Source: Gonocerus acuteangulatus
Lineage: Eukaryota > Arthropoda > Insecta > Hemiptera > Coreidae
Direction of reading: 5' to 3'
NCBI GenBank assembly: GCA_946811695.1
Contig: OX328128.1
Location: forward strand, 73,944,164-74,008,163
DNA: 64,000 nucleotides
The notes below the pieces were generated by a model that worked only from the letters and a program-made list of their open reading frames with translations, was not told where the DNA came from and did no database searches. This document shows positions 1 to 10,760 of the stretch, piece by piece. A program made the translations under genes and the position numbers. Within the stretch, counting starts at the first letter, position 1. Each line of letters begins with the position of its first letter.

Positions 1-540
1 ACGGCCCAGTTAACCTACAATTCCTTGCATATTTTAAAGCATTTAATATTCTTTAAACCGCATCTCATTTTTACTCCCTTATTGTGGTTTTCTAATAGAA
101 ATGAATAATTGTCTTTGATAAAATCTATAAAACCGATTCTCATCTCAGCTTGTTCCTATTCAAATCTTATTCATTGTGTGATTTGCGGAACCGTAGAGTA
201 AAAACTCCAAATTTTCCATACAAAATTCTTCCTATGTTTGCTAGAATGATTCTTTTTTTTTTATGTATTCATTTTAGAATTTTTAAGCCTAAATAACGTT
301 TGTCTGCGATTCGAAATCTCAAGGAAACGCGAGTTTTTTTTTGCCATGAAATTGATTGTTTGAATATACCTTGTGTTGAAAATGAATATCTGAGGTTTTA
401 ACGCTTAATCATATTTATTACATGAAATTTATAGTTATTAATTATACGCACAATGAAAAAACAACAGATTTGCGTTTCGGCAATAGTGAACCTACTAGTT
501 TACCTATCTGCATCGTGGGTCACATTAGTACAGTTTGGGG
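1..540. other. AT-rich sequence, no gene seen
   Basis: No open frame of note and no repeat family that I recognise. It runs up to the tRNA-like SINE head. Confidence 0.5.
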
Positions 541-750
541 GCGAGGTTAGCTCAGTGGTAGAGCACTGGACAAATAAGTTGGAGGCCTGAGTTCAAATCC
601 CGAGCAAACACTAAAGACCCAGCCTTTAATTAATTAGTACTGACCATACTATCTCCCAAGTGTGCCGTATGGTCATGAATCAGATACCTCTATAGTGTCT
701 GCCCCTCAGGGCCCTCGTGGCCTGTTACGGGACTGATTTTTTTTTATTAG
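541..750 (+). mobile_element. tRNA-derived SINE (family S1), plus copy
   Basis: The first ~72 bases look like a tRNA: an A-box-like TTAGCTCAGTGG and a B-box-like GAGTTCAAATCCC at tRNA spacing. The 5' end does not pair with the 3' side of the presumed acceptor stem, so this is a SINE head and not a tRNA gene. The body (about 640-735) holds a conserved block ending in GGGACTGA and a T run. The same body recurs inverted at 1003-1110 and, diverged, at 55640-55740. Confidence 0.7.
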
Positions 751-798
751 TATAGTTTAGTGAAATTGTTACAAACCTATACTGTTTATATATGCTTA

Positions 799-830
799 TA
801 TATTTGTCTGAGAGCGAACAGACAAATATA
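799..830. repeat. Perfect 12-bp-arm hairpin
   Basis: TATATTTGTCTG (799-810) is followed after 8 nt by its reverse complement (819-830). The motif TGTCTGTTCGC just downstream (about 841) is the one that follows the TA tract in family B elements, so this may be a B relic. Confidence 0.7.
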
Positions 831-1002
831 TAGGTATATATGTGTCTGTTCGCATTCTTTGGGCAATGTTCGTCGCTTTTGTATCAGAGCAATGAAAACA
901 TCCTAGCAGTTTAGGTCTACTAGATATGTAATAAGAGAAGGTTTCATTATATATTAATTTTGATGAAAAATAGTCTTTAATATTTCTACTTTAAGAAAAA
1001 AA

Positions 1003-1492
1003 AATCAGTCCCGTAACAGGCCACTAGGGCCCTGAGGGGCAGATACTATAGAGGTATCTGATTCATGACCATACGGCACACTAGGGAGATAGTATGGTCA
1101 GTACTTTTAGGTTACAGATATAATTCTCATACTACTAATGTTACCACATTTTATGGTTCTTTACATTTCTTATAAGGTGCTTTGTGGGCATTAGTAAACG
1201 CAGAAAATGCAAGTGAATAGGTAACATGTCAATTTACTAAGCGAAAAGTAAGCTCCTCCACGACGAATCTACTGAGCAGTTGTCCTAGCCAATTAGTGTA
1301 AACAACCCAACAGTTTAGTGGCAATCTAGATCCCCGATTTTCTCTATCTAGTTTGCAGGTAACCATTAATAAATTAATTAAATCAAACCCACAACGAAGA
1401 CACTAGAAGATAAATAATCTTTAGTACTTGCTCGGGATTTGAACTGAGGCCCCAGATTTTCAGTGCTTTACCACTGAGCTAATCTCGCCTCA
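1003..1492 (-). mobile_element. tRNA-derived SINE (family S1), minus copy, long or interrupted
   Basis: The body block at 1003-1110 is the inverse of 640-745, and an inverted tRNA-like head lies at 1427-1492 (A-box CCACTGAGCTAA read on the minus strand). About 310 bases separate them that are absent from the plus copy at 541. Either this copy carries an insertion or the plus copy carries a deletion. Confidence 0.6.
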
Positions 1493-1494
1493 AA

Positions 1495-1499
<5 letters not shown>

Positions 1500-1554
<55 letters not shown>
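1500..1554. repeat. (TA)n microsatellite
   Basis: Uninterrupted TA run directly abutting the CTAG terminus of a minus-strand Helitron, consistent with Helitron insertion between A and T. Confidence 0.95.
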
Positions 1555-1555
<1 letters not shown>

Positions 1556-1836
1556 TAGCTGAATACACGTGCTTCACCACGGTCGATAAGTATTTTTTAT
1601 ATTGAGTTAAATAAGATATGATCAAAATTAACGCTACTACATAATTGTGTACAGCTTATTATTGCACGGACTTTAAAGTTACCCAGGAAACACCATATGG
1701 AGATAACCGTGCTTGTTTCCTTGTTGGACAATAAAAAAAAAAACAGGGCTTAAATCCTATGAGGGACAAAATCACAGTTTATTTCTAGTAATTCAAGGAC
1801 TGCCATCATAGTTAAAATTAACCTCAATTAAAAATA

Positions 1837-2113
1837 TTTATTTATTTAAATTTTAACGTCCATTTATTATTAACTAAGAATTTTAGGACGGGTTATCTAC
1901 AGGTTACCACCCTTTTCTAGCCAGGATAGGGCTGATACCTTTTCTTTTTTCTAAAGAAAAGCCACCACCCCTAGTGGGAATCGAACCCATGACCTTTTGG
2001 CACGGAGTGTTAAGTGCTCACGCCTTAACGCTCATGGCCACCTGGCCTCCACTCTGTTTCTATAAAAAATATCATTTTTGATTAGTTAAGGAAGCATTTA
2101 ATCTCATAAAAAA

Positions 2114-2171
<58 letters not shown>

Positions 2172-2771
2172 GAAACTCGCTAAGATGATGCATTCCAAAC
2201 AGACTTTTTCATTATTATATATATATATTTTTTCATTTATATGAAATAAGAAAATTAACTAGAATTGTCTTAAAATGTTACGAACATTTTTAAAGCAATT
2301 GAAGAGCAAGTGTTTTCTTATTTGCACATAATACACTATTTACATTATGACTGATTGTCTAATCAGGTGCATCTGTGTTGTCTCTTCATTACTAATTTTA
2401 AAATCCCATGATTCGAATGTGTGTAATTCTTTTATATGTTTAAAGATTTATATTTGTAAATTTAATCTCCTGATTTTGTGAAATCATAATTGTTAATTGC
2501 CTACAAGTATTCTTGTGAGAGAAAATAAATGAGTTCTGTTGGTTCATTTTATCTATTGCAGGCCATTATCATTTTTTAAAAATGCTCCGTGTTATTTGTA
2601 TGCAAATTATTCTTAATTTGTAACATTTCAAAATGATGTATTCAGAAACGTACGTAAAATTATGTATTGAGGAATTGTTGGAACGTACCCTATATTATAA
2701 CGGGAGAACCCACGACCTTTGGCACGGAGTGTTAAGAGCTCACGCCTTAACCCTCACGGCTACCGGGTCTC
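1837..2771 (-). mobile_element. Chimeric SINE S2 insertion carrying a copy of FATP intron sequence
   Basis: The insertion is flanked by identical 12-bp repeats CAATTAAAAATA (1825-1836 and 2772-2783). On the minus strand it starts with a partial S2 tRNA-like head (about 2700-2771), continues with ~650 bases, and ends with a complete S2 SINE (about 1837-2052) with an A-rich tail. The S2 copy plus the 650 bases match 58858-59576 continued at 61123-61278 in the FATP intron. The paralogous Helitron at about 17190-17205 shows the single-copy target. Confidence 0.65.
2117..2165. repeat. (TA)n microsatellite
   Basis: Simple TA run inside the duplicated segment. The paralogous position (about 59122-59195) has a TA/TG compound repeat. 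Confidence 0.95.
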
Positions 2772-3019
2772 CAATTAAAAATAATACTATGAAATAGATA
2801 ATGTACGGTAACAGCTGTTCTCTTCTCCTATCGCCCTAGCAACGCATGCTACCTAGGCTCGGCTGTTCTAACCAACTAAAACTTTAAACCCCTGAAAAAA
2901 TACTTAAAAATCCGAATATCAAAAAATCCTTTCTTAGCGAGCGTCTACGGTCTGTAGGGAGTGTCCATGCAAAAGTTTTTCTGTCGAGCGGTTTGGGCTG
3001 GGGGATGATTGGTCAGTGA

Positions 3020-3643
3020 GTGGTATTTGACAAATATATAGTAGATTTACTTACTTATGTACACCTCCAAATTTACAAATGGCTTTCGAAGCGGTCCAAC
3101 AACAATAATATAGGAGTATTGAATATATTTATTTCGTTATGAATAGTTTAGTAAATTTACTAGAGTATGCCCATCCCATCCCCGGGTTGTCAAAGGTTAT
3201 CCGTTATCTAATGTTATCAAGGGCAGGTTGATAATGGAGTTGGGCTACCCGCTGCATTGATAAGCCTTATGGCCTCAGCGTGGGGTCAGCGTCCTCGCGC
3301 TGTTTACTGTAGGCAGTGCGCTCTTTGCAGCCATTGCACTCTCATAACGGCGCAAGATTCCTTCGAAACTGTTTCGTCAGATGTCCGCATTGCACATTCC
3401 GGAGGTGGAGTAAGCCATTGGGGACGTACTCATAAAAGATTGTTTTTTTGTATAAATGATGTACTCTATTTAAGTTAAGCCTTAGTTTAAGTAGGATGCA
3501 AACAAAATAAGGGGGTGTAAGTCTTTTCGAAGAGTCCGACGCGCATGATCTGCTTCTTAGCACATTTCCATAGCATTCTTATCCTTAGCGTCATTAGGAA
3601 AGTTTACTATAAAAACCGTTTATTAGTCCAGGTAACTAAGAGT
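3020..3643. other. Unassigned stretch with a short GC-richer segment
   Basis: Around 3240-3440 base composition is less AT-rich, and a 73-codon open frame runs at 3257-3478. I see no domain, signal peptide or splice pattern that would support it as a gene. Confidence 0.4.
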
Positions 3644-4318
3644 TATAGATGGAAATTTTTGGAACACAATTTTTGACTTCGTACCTTTGTTTGGGCTGGA
3701 TAAGAGGTGAACATATCAAAAGTCCTCGCCCGTAGCCTTTGTGTCGGAGAGAAGGTGGGGTTTCGGAGGTCCCATTTTTCGGGTTTTCACTTATATCTCG
3801 GAAACCCTGCGTCCTAGCGACATGACTAAATTTCAGATTTCACGATGAACACTGAAATTATTTTTACGTTTGAAGGAAAATACATAAAATAGCAAAGTAA
3901 TATATATTATTGAAGGGAATGTAATACTCTACAACCCTATAACCGTTATTTATTTTTTGGGTTCATCGTTGAAGAGATATCCGGCCAAAACGGGGAAAAA
4001 ATATGCGGCAAAAGTGTTTTTCCCCAAAATGGCAGACTTTCACGAGCGGATATTTCGAAAACTAATGATATATCGAAAAACTTTATTGAATAGAACTTGT
4101 AGGAAATTTAATCAGCTTTCATTTGTTTTAGAATAGTCATGTCGCTAGGACGCAGGGTTTCCGAGATATAAGTGAAAACCCGAAAAATGGGACCTCCGAA
4201 ACCCCACCTCCTCTCCGGCACAAAGGCTACAGGCGAGGACTTTTGATATGTTCACCTCCTATCCAGCCCAAACAAAGTTACGAAGTCAAAAATTGTGTTC
4301 CAAAAATTTCCACCTATA
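3644..4318. mobile_element. Fold-back (long inverted repeat) element
   Basis: Arms at 3644-3826 and 4137-4318 are near-perfect reverse complements. Each arm starts with TATAG followed by A/G TGGAAATTTTTGG. The ~310-base loop is non-coding. The superfamily is unclear: I see no convincing target duplication beyond the palindromic TATAG end. Confidence 0.75.
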
Positions 4319-4930
4319 GCTGTTTTTAAGCATTCGTTGTCTGGACTGTATATTTTGAGAAAAAAACACCAACTTTAATGACATCTGACAGTAGCCAACA
4401 CTATGCAGAAATTACTCTGGCTCTTCGATTTCCGTTCGTTCTTAAGCAAAGCTGCATTACTAACAACAGATGATACAAACACCTCTCTACTGTATTTACA
4501 TTCTTTACCGACAAATTATTAAACGCAATTAAAATAAAATACAACCAATAAAAAAATGAAGAAAAAAAATCTTTCATGTGAACGAAATTCGATTAATGCA
4601 TAGTTTACTCGAACTTAGTGCTTTTCACCTAAACACTTGCACCTACGTGTAAACAAATCGTCCCTACCATGTCAAACTATCGAATATGCAAATCGGAGTA
4701 AAATAGGAACGAACATATTATATCCACTGACGAAGTAATACATTGAAAAATGGTCTTATTTGATACTTTATTTAAAGCATTTAAGGCTATTCTATGAAGG
4801 GGTTAGAGTTGGGACAATTTGTGGCAAGCCGTATCGCCCACAATCCAAGAGCAAAGTCTCGAATATAAAAACGAGATTTTGCATATTCGATAGTTTGACA
4901 TGGCAGGGACGAAATTACAAGTTAACTCTG
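4319..4930. other. AT-rich sequence, no gene seen
   Basis: No supported open frame. Two short segments, about 4655-4690 and 4875-4910, are inverted versions of each other (CATGTCAAACTATCGAATAT and its complement), suggesting another decayed fold-back. Confidence 0.4.
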
Positions 4931-4933
4931 TAA

Positions 4934-5344
4934 GGGCCCATTTACACTTTCATTAGAGGGAGTGATAAATGCAGGTATTTAGTGATTAGTACAAAACACG
5001 TGTGAACCGCAATTGTTTAGTGCGAGTGATTAGCAATCAAGAGCAAGTGATTACTAATCAGTGAATAGAAGCACGTTCTATTTTTCTGTTTAGTAGCATC
5101 CACTAAACACACTGGGACTTATTTTATACCTTGCCAACAGGTATAAAATAGCGTGCAATTTCACTTTTGCTGGCAAAGCAGGTCTCATAATTGTTTCTGA
5201 TTTCTGTATGACGAATGCGACTAGGTTTAGTAATGTATTAAATGACTCTTCAGTCATCCTGATAGCATAGTAATTGTACCTACTTGTAAACAAATTACAA
5301 GTAATAGTAACCTCTCTAAGTACAATTGAATATGAATGGACCAT
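4934..5344 (-). mobile_element. PIF/Harbinger-type element fragment
   Basis: One likely terminus begins GGGCCCATTTACAC at 4934, preceded by TAA (the usual 3-bp Harbinger target). A HARBI1-like coding remnant lies inside on the minus strand (5090-5344). A faint inverse of the terminus may lie near 5358-5380, but I could not define a second end, so the copy is probably truncated or decayed. Confidence 0.5.
5090..5344 (-). pseudogene. HARBI1-like transposase N-terminal fragment
   Basis: The 84-codon frame contains RMTEESFNTLLNLVAFVIQK and MRPALPAKVKLHAILYLLA. This matches the N-terminal helical region of PIF/Harbinger (HARBI1-type) transposases, where an R-M-x-x-E-S/T-F-x-x-L-L block is followed by I-x-K-x-x-T-x-M-R and a K-L-x-x-x-L-x-x-L-A block. 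The DDE catalytic core is absent: similarity stops after LYLLA, and the frame ends within about 15 codons. It is a remnant and not a functional gene. Confidence 0.6.
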
Positions 5345-5814
5345 TCTACTACAGAGTCGTGTAAATAGTACTGGGCGGACGGTACTAAAAACACTTTTCC
5401 ACTACTTCTGAACGAGTACTTATTTCTTGTTTTATTAATTACTTTTTAGCAATTAAAAGCAATAAAAGTAATTTAAAATAAAAAAACAATTTTGTATTAT
5501 TTGGTGTTTTTTATAGATTTAACTAAGGAACAAGCTTTTCGTCGAGATATCATTGGAATATTGGAAGAAGCTTGAAACCCAAATATTAAATTTCTATTTC
5601 AAGCACTCACTTGAGATAAAAATGTTATGGAACCGCGCTAAGATAACCGCGCAGTCCAGCGGGTTTTGTTATCAACTTGTTTCATCATAGGTACAATAAG
5701 AGTATTTCTGGTCTGTAGGATTTAACATTCATTCAAAATGCTGTTTTTTTTTTTTGTTTTTTTTTTTTTAATTTATTCCCACAACAATTGTTTTACCAAC
5801 AGACATGAAGACTC
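5345..5814. other. AT-rich sequence with a family B 3'-end relic
   Basis: At 5630-5672 a degraded version of the family B 3' end (GGAACCGCGCTAAGAT...) is recognisable. Otherwise there are poly-T tracts and no gene. Confidence 0.4.
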
Positions 5815-6400
5815 TTGGAATTTTCGTGTATTTTCTTAAATAACTCAAAATCTGTTGAAAAATCGTATAAATTGAAAGTGATCATTCGAAAGCCTAATAA
5901 ATATCCTACAAAAAAGATTCAGGCACAAATTTTGACCAAACCACCTCAGGCGGAGAAAACTGTGCTTAAAGTTTCGGAGGTTCTTTCGGTTTGGTTCCAT
6001 TAAAGGAGAAATATTGAGCGTTCTAGGGTGACTCATAACACTCACTCATTTTACGAGCACTCCACGTTTAGATAACGTTAGTCACTCAGGACACTCTCAT
6101 CTAATTTTCCTGGACGCAGGATCGACGTCATCTTGGCGTGTTTCCACATAATGCTAATCTATTTTATGATTTGGAAAACTTGAAACTCTAACCCTTAATA
6201 TTTGGTCTCCAATGCAATAGACCCAACTCATCGGAAACTTTGAGGACCGTTTTCTCCGGTTGAGGCTGTGTTTTCGAAATTTATCTCTGAACGTTTTTCG
6301 TAGATATTTTATCAGGCTTTCGAATGATCACATTTAATTTAGACGATTTCTCTACAGATTTTGTGTTACTTAAGAAAATATACGAAAAGTCCGAAAATGC
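5815..6400. repeat. Inverted pair of family B interior segments
   Basis: 5820-5985 and 6228-6400 are diverged reverse complements. Both match the interior of B elements (compare 53320-53420 and 47460-47520). The small frames here (62 and 66 codons) are by-products of this repeat and are not genes. Confidence 0.6.
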
Positions 6401-6876
6401 TGATGTAAATTAATTGATTTTTTTTTTGTTGTAATATCACATTTACTCAAAAACTAACCAAAATTTATTGAATATCTTTGCTTAGAACTTTTTTCTCCGC
6501 CTGAAATCCGGTCTCGTCAAGATTATCATCGGCGGAAATCACGCAAACACGCTCTTAATGCGAAACATCCTCTCTCGCTGAATTAAATAAATTCAAAATA
6601 TTTATGTAAATTAAAATAACTCTCCATAACGTCAATTGTCAAATCAATTGTAAATATAAATAAAGCTTAGCGAACTTCGTTAAACGAATGAAATTAAAAT
6701 GTTATCTGGGCCAAGTGAAATACTTCAAACCTTGAGATTGAGGTTATGCTGTCGGGAAGCCATATTGACGTCCTTCGCTTAATTTCTTAATAATCATCCA
6801 CTAACGTAAATAATTCCCACCGTTTATATTTTCTTCATTCCAGCAATATATTCGGGTGTACGTATATATATACATA

Positions 6877-8006
6877 CAGGGTGATTCAGGTCTAAATAGC
6901 CAAACTTCAGGAGGTGATTGTACACATAATTTCCAACAAAAAAGTTCATTTAAAGTATGGTCCGATTCCGAATGGAAAAGTAGCTATATCCAATTTTCTG
7001 ATTTTTAACGTGGTCATATTTTTAAATGAATAAGAAAGGATTTCTCAAGAACTATTCAAGAGAATTAAATTCAAATGACGCCATCATAAAATAGATAAAA
7101 TTTCCTTTAAAAAAAAAAAACAGTAATTTAATTCACTAGAAGCATTATTAAAAGATACTTTCTGGACGTCCAATAACGCACTTCTGTTTTTATCAATGAA
7201 TCAGAGTTTCTTCGCGAATTTTTTCCTCATCCCCCTATTAACGTTTAGTAAGCATTAAATCCATGCAAATGAAGTGGAGGTTTATTGAGGGATAAATTGA
7301 ACGATTGGCCCCCTTGGTCAAAAAAATGTGGAATGTAGTTTTGTTACTTTCAAATACCTTATGTGAAGAAATTAAAAATTATTCTTTTTTTGTTGGCCAA
7401 ACTGTGGGAATACATTGTCCAGTCTGGACGCAATAAAAAGTATCTGTAAGAAATGACTGGAAAAGTTTTTCATTTGAGAGATATGTTACATTTTGTGTAA
7501 GATATTTGATAGTAACAAAACTACATTCCACATTTTTTTGGCAAAAGGGAGCCAATTATTCAATTTATCCCTCAACCTCCACTTCATTTGCATGGATTTA
7601 ATGCTTACTAAACGTAGAAGTTTTTGTGTAAGTATTGTATACGTAGTCCATAGGGGGATGAGGAAAAAATTCGCGAAAAAACTCTGATTCATTGATAAAA
7701 ACAGAAGTGCGTTATTGGACGTCCAGAAAGTATCTTTTAATAATGCTTCTAGTGAATTAAATTACTGTTTTTTTAAAGGAAATTTTATCTATTTTATGAT
7801 GGCGTCATTTGAATTTAATTATCTTGAATAGTTTTTGAGAAATTCTTTCTTATTCATTTAAAAATATGACTACGTTAAAAATCAGAAAATTGGATATAGC
7901 TACTTTTCCATTCGGAATCGGACCATACTTGAAATGAACTTTTTTGTTAGAAATTATGTGTACAATCACCTCCTAGAGTTTGGCTACTTAGACCTGAATC
8001 GCCCTG
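6877..8006. mobile_element. 1.13-kb fold-back transposon with TA target
   Basis: The outermost bases are CAGGGTGATTCAGG (6877) and its near-complement ending CCCTG (8006), flanked by TA on both sides (6875-6876, 8007-8008). The two halves are reverse complements over almost their entire length, with the axis near 7430-7460. The right arm has about 35 extra bases around 7620-7655, or the left arm lost them. No transposase frame is visible. The TA target suggests a Tc1/mariner-type non-autonomous element, but this is inference from the ends alone. Confidence 0.8.
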
Positions 8007-8009
8007 TAT

Positions 8010-8487
8010 ATATAACTACTCAACATGTAGTAGATACCAAAAAAAGAAAAAGAGATAATGAAATAGAAACAGCAAATATTAATAATATACAAAATAAAGT
8101 TAAACACTTAAAACAAGGTATTTTAGGTCATTCTGTTATTTATTAAATACTGCAATTAATTACAAATATTCAGAAAACAGTTAATATGTACATCTGGGAC
8201 CAATCAAAAGTGACAGATATGGTTAAAATAAAGCTAATTAAAGGAAATAATTGGACAATAAGGGTAATATGACAATACAATTGAAAAATATATTAGTAAA
8301 TTAAAATACAAACAAACAAAAAATTGCAAACACAATATAATATTTATATGTTGGGGTATAATGATTACAATGCGAAATATTGGAGTATCGTAGAAACTTT
8401 TAGTACAGCACACATAAGTATAGCTAATCAGAGTCAAATCTAAACCGGCCTTATTGAATCTTGCGACGAAAACATAACATCAATTTA
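8010..8487. other. AT-rich sequence, no gene seen
   Basis: No domain-bearing frame. The small open frames are chance openings in A/T-rich sequence. Confidence 0.45.
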
Positions 8488-8594
8488 TCATGATGATTAG
8501 ATAGTTAGCCGTCGAGGTGATAAGTAAAGATGGAATGGTTGGGATTCGGCTAAATAAACCTCAATATGATTTTGTTTTAAAAAATCTATATTTC

Positions 8595-8630
8595 GGACGT
8601 TTCGGCTACTCATTGGTAGCCTTCGTCAGC
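8595..8630 (-). ncRNA. Hammerhead-type ribozyme motif in PLE arm
   Basis: Read on the minus strand: CTGACGA (catalytic-core consensus CUGANGA), a 6-bp stem II (GGCTAC/GTAGCC) with a 6-nt loop, then GAAAC and GTC, the last a potential NUH cleavage triplet. The tiny ACGT between GAAA and the triplet is self-complementary, as expected for dimer-type minimal hammerheads. It lies at the sense 3' side of the PLE. Activity is inferred from the motif only. Confidence 0.7.
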
Positions 8631-9154
8631 TAAAATTACAAAAAAAAGGAATTAATACAAAAACAAAAAAAATTATGATTGTGATAGGTAACAGAGCTAT
8701 AGATACAAGTAACTTATAAAAGAACATATCGTCTTAAATTCTTAGAATGAAAAAGTGAATAGGTACAATAATTGATTTTAATAGTAATTATTAACGTTAA
8801 TTGATTTTACAAAGAAATAAGAAGCTACATACCAATGACAAATATAGTAGCTAATAGTAACATTAATTAATTTTACAAAGAAATAAGATACTACATACCA
8901 ATAGAAATGCCGAGCGGCAGAGGAAGACCAAGGTTGGCAATTAAGTAACCATTGCAGAGTGTCTAAGGAGAAAAAGAAATCTACTGGGGTATAAGTAAGT
9001 GGAAACAGCAGGTGGTGGGGGAAATGTCGGTAAGGATCAAAAAGCAAGTTTATGACATGTCGGTAAGGATCAAAAGGCATGTTTATGACATATTTATGAC
9101 AGGAAAGGAGAAAAAGGAGTTAATGGAAGGATACCCAAGGGGCATGGTAAAAAT

Positions 9155-9632
9155 CTAGGTGGGAGGTCGGGAGAGTATTTGGAAAATATTAGCGTACATA
9201 GGAGAAATGCCTTGTTTGTCAGTTTTGTAGTTTATATTGTTTTTGTTTAAGTTTATGTGTACACATTCCGAGATCTGTAGTCTTTTTTTGTTTCGTTGTG
9301 TAGAAAGAATTTCCGTGTCGTCGAAGTTAAAAGTGTGTTTTTGTGTAATGGCGTGTTTTGCAAGTGCAGATTTATCTATTTCTTTATTAGTGATGGTTCG
9401 TTTATGTTGTGTAAGACGTGAGTGAATGTCATTTATGGTTTCTCCTATGTATACACCATTACAGGAAGGGGTTTGACAAGGGACTTGGTAAACACAACGG
9501 GTGCTTTGTTCAAAAGGGATGGGATCTTTGAGTTTGGTATAGAGGGTTTTGAGTTTGTTGGTAGTTTTCAAACCAAAATTTAGGGAAGGGTAGGATTTTT
9601 TTATTGTCTTTTTAAGTTTATCAATTATTGTA
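9155..9632 (-). pseudogene. PLE polyprotein C-terminal part: GIY-YIG endonuclease
   Basis: The minus-strand frame is open from the right arm (about 9632) to a stop at 9155, about 158 codons. Its first ATG-like codon is not an ATG, so it is the tail of a longer protein. After a basic linker (GLKTTNKLKTLYTKLKDP) come CVYQVPC, a Cys-containing spacer, then VYIGET with a downstream R-L-T-Q-H-K-R and ALAKHAI...HTFNFDD. These match the GIY-YIG core as modified in Penelope-like elements, including the upstream CxxxxPC block. The enzyme would nick target DNA for reverse transcription. With no reverse transcriptase domain present, this copy cannot be autonomous. Confidence 0.75.
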
Positions 9633-9765
9633 GCTATTCACTTTTTCATTCTAAGAATTTAAGACGATATGTTCTTTTATAAGTTACTTGTATCTATAGC
9701 TCTGTTACCTATCACAATCATAATTTTTTTTGTTTTTGTATTAATTCCTTTTTTTTGTCATTTTA

Positions 9766-9801
9766 GCTGACGAAGGCTACCAATGAGTAGCCGAAACGTC
9801 C
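9766..9801 (+). ncRNA. Hammerhead-type ribozyme motif (inverted arm copy)
   Basis: Identical core to the motif at 8595-8630 but on the plus strand, because the PLE arm is inverted: CTGACGA, stem II GGCTAC/GTAGCC, GAAAC, GTC. It is therefore antisense relative to the endonuclease frame. Confidence 0.7.
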
Positions 9802-10249
9802 GAAATATAGATTTTTTAAAACAAAATCATATTGAGGTTTATTTAGCCGAATCCCAACCATTCCATCTTTACTTAACATCAATTTAGATTTGAAGGTGTA
9901 AAAATCCTGGATAGGGAAAATAATAATAATGACTCGCAGTAACTGCCTCATCTAATCGCGTTTCCGTAATTATTTCCAAATGTCTTTTGAAAGCTAAAAA
10001 CAAAAAAAAAAAATTTTTTTCTTCAAAAATATCGACCCCTACTCCATCAATATCTGGAAGAAAAGGGATATATTTGGCGCGACAGAGCACAGGAAACTGA
10101 CACTAGCAAACTTTAAGAAATGCTCTATAAGACGATACAAAAATACGTTTCTCATTTATTTATAACATTATAAGTATTTTTTCCCGCATTTTATACGGGC
10201 AAAAATACTTATAAAAATACTTACTTTACTGTAATGTTACAAAAGCACA

Positions 10250-10707
10250 ACCAATTAAAAAGTGATGTAAATAGAGAGAAACCCCCGTTCAAAAGAACAA
10301 AACTAACATTCTTGAACATTTAAGGGCTTATTTATCCGATCAAAACCTGCTTTTGGACCCTTTGCAGATATTTAGTAAGCTTTCGAATGGTTACCGTCTA
10401 CTTACCACGATTTTCCAACCAGTTTCGAGATATGTACTTAAAAAAAAAAAAAAAAATGTGAAGGTCCTAAAACTTTTCATTTCTATTATTACTTATTTTT
10501 CGATTACTTCCTTAACTCCAAATGTAACAAAAATTTAAATATCCTAGTTTAAATAAATTTCAAACATGTGGAAAATATTTCAATTGAATCCAACCTTATA
10601 TTAATCTGCATAAACCCCGCAAAACATCCATGTACTTTTGTCCGACAATTCCCATACAACAGTATAGATATAACAGTTATTTTATACTCTATTAATATTT
10701 TATTTTA

Positions 10708-10755
<48 letters not shown>

Positions 10756-10760
10756 AACAT
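10250..10760 (-). mobile_element. Family B interior, minus orientation, decayed
   Basis: 10260-10520 closely resembles 41700-41960 (B3, minus): an AAAACCCGTTCAAAAGA-like start, then CTTACCACG and CTTCCTTAACTCCAAA blocks. A (TA)n tract follows at 10711-10748, where B elements carry their 5' TA run. Terminal hairpins were not found. Confidence 0.5.
10711..10748. repeat. (TA)n microsatellite
   Basis: Simple TA run at the position expected for the B-family internal microsatellite. Confidence 0.9.

Larger units (their letters stand above)
1555..3020 (-). mobile_element. Helitron, 3' terminal part, split by a SINE-led insertion
   Basis: On the minus strand the element ends in CTAG (1555-1558), preceded by a short hairpin (CGTG...CACG) about 10 nt inside the end, which is the standard Helitron 3' terminus. 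The body to about 3020 is paralogous to the Helitron copy at 16834-17440: the stretches 1559-1836 and 2784-3020 are both found there, contiguous. The 935 bases between them (1837-2771) are a later insertion. No helicase coding remains here. Confidence 0.65.
8488..9878 (-). mobile_element. Penelope-like element (PLE), truncated, with inverted terminal arms
   Basis: Arms at 8521-8762 and 9634-9876 (about 242 bp each) are near-identical reverse complements, and each carries a hammerhead-type motif. Between them the minus strand encodes a GIY-YIG endonuclease domain. The reverse transcriptase that normally precedes this domain is missing, so the 5' part was lost. PLEs are retroelements known to carry GIY-YIG endonucleases, pseudo-LTRs in direct or inverted arrangement, and hammerhead ribozymes. 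The 3' tail (8488-8525) is shared with scraps at about 53800-53900 and 43290-43380. Confidence 0.8.

Noticed and set aside
541..612. tRNA gene at the tRNA-like head
   Set aside because: A and B boxes are present but acceptor ends do not pair, and the same head is followed by a shared non-tRNA body at three places: a SINE.
3257..3478. 73-codon gene, GC-richer
   Set aside because: No domain, conserved motif or splice signal; overlapping open frame on the other strand.
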